Below are positions 61,621 through 64,000 of a stretch of DNA of 64,000 nt, piece after piece (the first letter of the stretch is position 1; each line of letters starts with the position of its first letter). Location: contig JAYKYS010000004.1 in the NCBI GenBank assembly GCA_036924285.1, positions 30,040,001 through 30,104,000 on the forward strand, read 5' to 3'. This stretch comes from Asterella californica. Lineage: Eukaryota > Streptophyta > Marchantiopsida > Marchantiales > Aytoniaceae. The notes under the pieces were generated by a model. It had not been told where the DNA came from. It saw only the letters and a program-made list of their open reading frames with translations, and searched no databases. Both the position numbers and the translations under genes were made by a program.

Positions 61621-63294
61621 TTCATTGCATCCAGTTCCTCTCCAGTCTCTTGTTGGTGCTTCCTGATTTTTTGTTTATTCCACGGACGGATTCAATCTTT
61701 ATTTACAAGATAAGCGCTACCGGATGTTCGTCTATCCAATATACTTCGCACATGAGGATGGCTTGTACCGTTGTACTGTCCATTCCTTTTATCATTTCAT
61801 TGTCTTTTCATGCGTTTGGAAGGACAGTGGAACGGCTTTACCGCTGTCGCGCTACTTGGCGGCTACATGCTTGACTTCTACTCCGACGCTTAGGTTTAGT
61901 AGTTCTAGAAGTTAGCTCATACTACTTCTAGTCCTTTATGTATATGTTTGACACCTTTGCATACGGTGTTAACACTATTTTGAGTCCTAGTAGGCTGATA
62001 GTATGTTAGTTATCTTGTTCAAGCATTTGTGCGCTTGTGCAAGTGATTTCTTACTTGTCTATGACGTTCAGTGTACATAACTTAGGGTTTCCATGCTGAT
62101 AGGGGTTTGAGCTCATGGGTTGTACTTACTTGTCGTCCATGCATGCTTTCTAGCTAATTTAAGTTATTTTTCGGGGCTATGTGTCATTTTAGATAGTTTA
62201 AGTTTTACGCTGGCACTCTAGGGGGCTTGACGTGGTAGCTTATGAGTGTAGAAAAGTTACCAGGTAGTTTAAGGCACAAAAGGACAGTCAAGTGGAGCTA
62301 TGAACTCCCATTGGTCCATTTTTGTCTTTTGTAAAACTCTAAGTTTAGAAACAGAGCTCTAGAGGAGAGTTCGAGCATTTGGTGAGGTATCTTCGAAATC
62401 TGAGAACACAGGAAGAGAGAGCCCGTCGTGCCAAGCACTGTCAGTGAAAGTTTTGCTCGATTTGGATCAATAAACAAGGAGTTATGCCCAATTGAAGTTC
62501 GGATTGTGCCAAAACTGCGTCACTTTTGTTGATTTTGGGGTTTTCGGTGCCAATTGCAGCAGAATTGAGGAAATCACTTCAAAACTTCGTGGTTGCGTTC
62601 ACTGTCAGGAGGGCTACGACTGTCCAAAAAGTTTCGTATCATTTGAGTAATTGAATAATTCAGGGCGGCCGCTGAAGCAGAGGGGGTCTGAAAAGCTCTT
62701 AATCTAGAGCAGCGACTTTAGAGAAGGAGATCTGGAGTTCTACAAACATTCAGGAGTCCCAACTTCACAGGGATGTTCAGCATCCTGTAGACTTCAAATA
62801 CTGTGAGAAGATTTGAAATTCATCGAGCCAATTCTCTGTTCTATGTCTGAATAGCTGTCTAGGTACCAGAAATTGCCATAATTCTCTTATTCAGAACTTT
62901 TCTGTTCATATCTCCGTGTCAGAATTTGATCTCAGGTTGAAACTTCGTCTGTGAGTTCAGTAGTACCTCATTTGCATGTAGGGGAAGTTTAGAGGTCTAA
63001 ACCTTCATAGTTTTCCTCTCTTTGAGTGTCAAAGTTCACCGCTTAAGCCTATTACTACCAGTGAGACCTAAATTTCGCTTTTTGAGCATATCAGAGGATC
63101 CTACACTCCTGTGTGAGTGTTTATAGCTCCTGTTGTGACCTGAAAGCCAACCTCTTGAGTAAACAACCACAGCCAGAAGCCCGGCGCTTTCCTAGGTAGA
63201 CGGATCACACTCCGACATACTCTCTTTTTTGGTGAACTCGACGTGAAACACCTAGGGTGGGAGTTTTCTTGAGAGTGTTACAGGATCAGATATC
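61621..63294 (+). other. Likely 5' region (LTR/leader) of the right-edge retroelement
   Basis: No gene is supported over 1.6 kb. Position directly before the gag-like ORF and absence of coding frames fit an LTR plus untranslated leader. The partner LTR would lie outside the window, so ends cannot be checked. ACAGGATCAGATATC just before the ATG is only loosely like a tRNA-Met primer-binding site and is not claimed. Confidence 0.35.
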
Positions 63295-64000
63295 ATGGCC
63301 AACCAAGGATCATCAAGTGGGGGTGCTGCTGCTGCTCAGCAACCTATTCAGTTTGATGCTGCTACGATGAAGATGTTCCAGGCTTTTTTCATGTTTATGC
63401 AGCAGCAGCAGAGCACAGAGAGGAAGGAGGTATTAGCAACCAAGGCGTTGCAATCTGTGGTGCATCAGATGGACCAGTTCAAGGGGACAGATATTTCCAA
63501 GTATGTGCGATACTATGCTAGGGAGATGGAGGTGAACAAGGTACCTGAGAAGGAGATGGTGGAGAAATTTGAGCTTGCTGTTGTCCCTGAGATTCGTGGG
63601 CGTGTGAAGGAGCTCAAGCAGCAGCAAGGACAGAGTTGGGAGAGTTTTATGCGAGCTTTGAAGGAGGAGTACTACACTGAAGATTCAGAGAGGGTGACCA
63701 AGAGAACATTCTTGGAGTGGGTGGTGAAACCTAACAAAGGTTTGTCTGTAAATGAGTTGTTAAGGGAGTTTGATCGTCAATATGCTCAGCTTTCTAGGAC
63801 AGAGAAGCTTACACTAGAGGTTGAGAAGACCGAGCTTTTCCTACAAGCAGCGGACGTGACTATTCAGGAGAAGCTTGAGCTGTTGCTGGAAGACAAGAGT
63901 GAGGAGAGAGGATTGAAGACTGACTGGAAGGAGGTCGAAGAGGCTGTTTCTTTGCTGGCCAAGAGACAGAGAAGAAGGGACAAGGTGGTGGTAAGTGAAG
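63295..64000 (+). CDS. Gag-like polyprotein of an LTR retrotransposon, partial
   Basis: ATG at 63295-63297 opens a frame of 235 codons without a stop, running off the window. The N-terminus is low complexity (SSSGGAAAAQQ), followed by MKMFQAFFMFMQQQQSTERK. A helical capsid-like region follows: YVRYYAREMEVNKVPEKEMV, QSWESFMRALKEEYYTEDSE, GLSVNELLREFDRQYAQLSR and ELFLQAADVTIQEKLELLLE, ending in the basic LLAKRQRRRDK. The order resembles gag proteins of bryophyte Ty3/gypsy-like elements from memory. Gag assembles the cytoplasmic particle that carries element RNA. The frame is intact, unlike the other element remnants here, so this insertion may be young. No zinc knuckle or pol is visible before the edge. 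Confidence 0.75.
   Translation, partial: MANQGSSSGGAAAAQQPIQFDAATMKMFQAFFMFMQQQQSTERKEVLATKALQSVVHQMDQFKGTDISKYVRYYAREMEVNKVPEKEMVEKFELAVVPEIRGRVKELKQQQGQSWESFMRALKEEYYTEDSERVTKRTFLEWVVKPNKGLSVNELLREFDRQYAQLSRTEKLTLEVEKTELFLQAADVTIQEKLELLLEDKSEERGLKTDWKEVEEAVSLLAKRQRRRDKVVVSE

Noticed and set aside
63270..63294. Primer-binding site for tRNA-Met before the gag-like ORF
   Set aside because: Only a loose match to the expected sequence and no LTR end could be confirmed.

Overview
This is nuclear DNA of a land plant, most likely a bryophyte and possibly a liverwort. Two multi-exon genes with GT-AG introns belong to plant-typical families: a theta-class glutathione S-transferase and a GDP-fucose O-fucosyltransferase. 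The rest is mostly decayed transposable elements, simple repeats and AT-rich spacer. There is no operon structure, rRNA gene, organellar gene or telomere repeat. The bryophyte placement rests on recalled resemblance of the right-edge gag-like protein and of a SAP-domain element near 36-38 kb to bryophyte repeat proteins, so treat it as tentative.

Layout. 0-4.5 kb: a retroelement-like fragment at the left edge, then a minus-strand Ty3/gypsy remnant whose gag, protease and reverse transcriptase pieces can be read with stops and frameshifts. 4.6-8 kb: unrecognised coding-like fragments. 8.15-10.95 kb: a seven-exon GST theta gene (238 aa), complete and intact by eye. 11-22.4 kb: no gene I can defend. 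22.5-35 kb: AT-rich repeat territory, with a dispersed repeat whose inverted sister lies at 60 kb, a hairpin-bearing minisatellite and a palindrome-rich AT block. 35.6-38 kb: a broken SAP-domain transposase-like pseudogene. 38.2-39.7 kb: a decaying motif array, a small minus-strand ORF with one internal stop, and a 137-bp tandem duplication.

42.2-43.4 kb: two adjacent MITE-like elements whose ends carry three 30-bp-phased copies of a CTTGA..GG.CC motif. 43.9-44.2 kb: a young 147-bp tandem duplication. 44.4-47.4 kb: GA, GAA and CT microsatellites upstream of the fucosyltransferase. 47.5-51.5 kb: a nine-exon O-fucosyltransferase gene (about 743 aa), a predicted type II membrane protein. 54-57 kb: a minisatellite, a foldback element and a duplicated 439-bp unit whose two hairpins are preserved by compensatory changes. 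58-61.6 kb: degenerate coding fragments, a tRNA-like sequence, the sister dispersed repeat and a gag-like pseudogene. 63.3-64 kb: an intact gag-like ORF that runs off the window.

The two host genes have unrelated roles (detoxification and glycosylation) and share no visible regulation. The best candidates for something undescribed are the 30-bp-phased MITE pair and the tandem double-hairpin unit. Exon coordinates were derived by hand from reading-frame continuity, splice consensus and family alignment from memory. No search was run.
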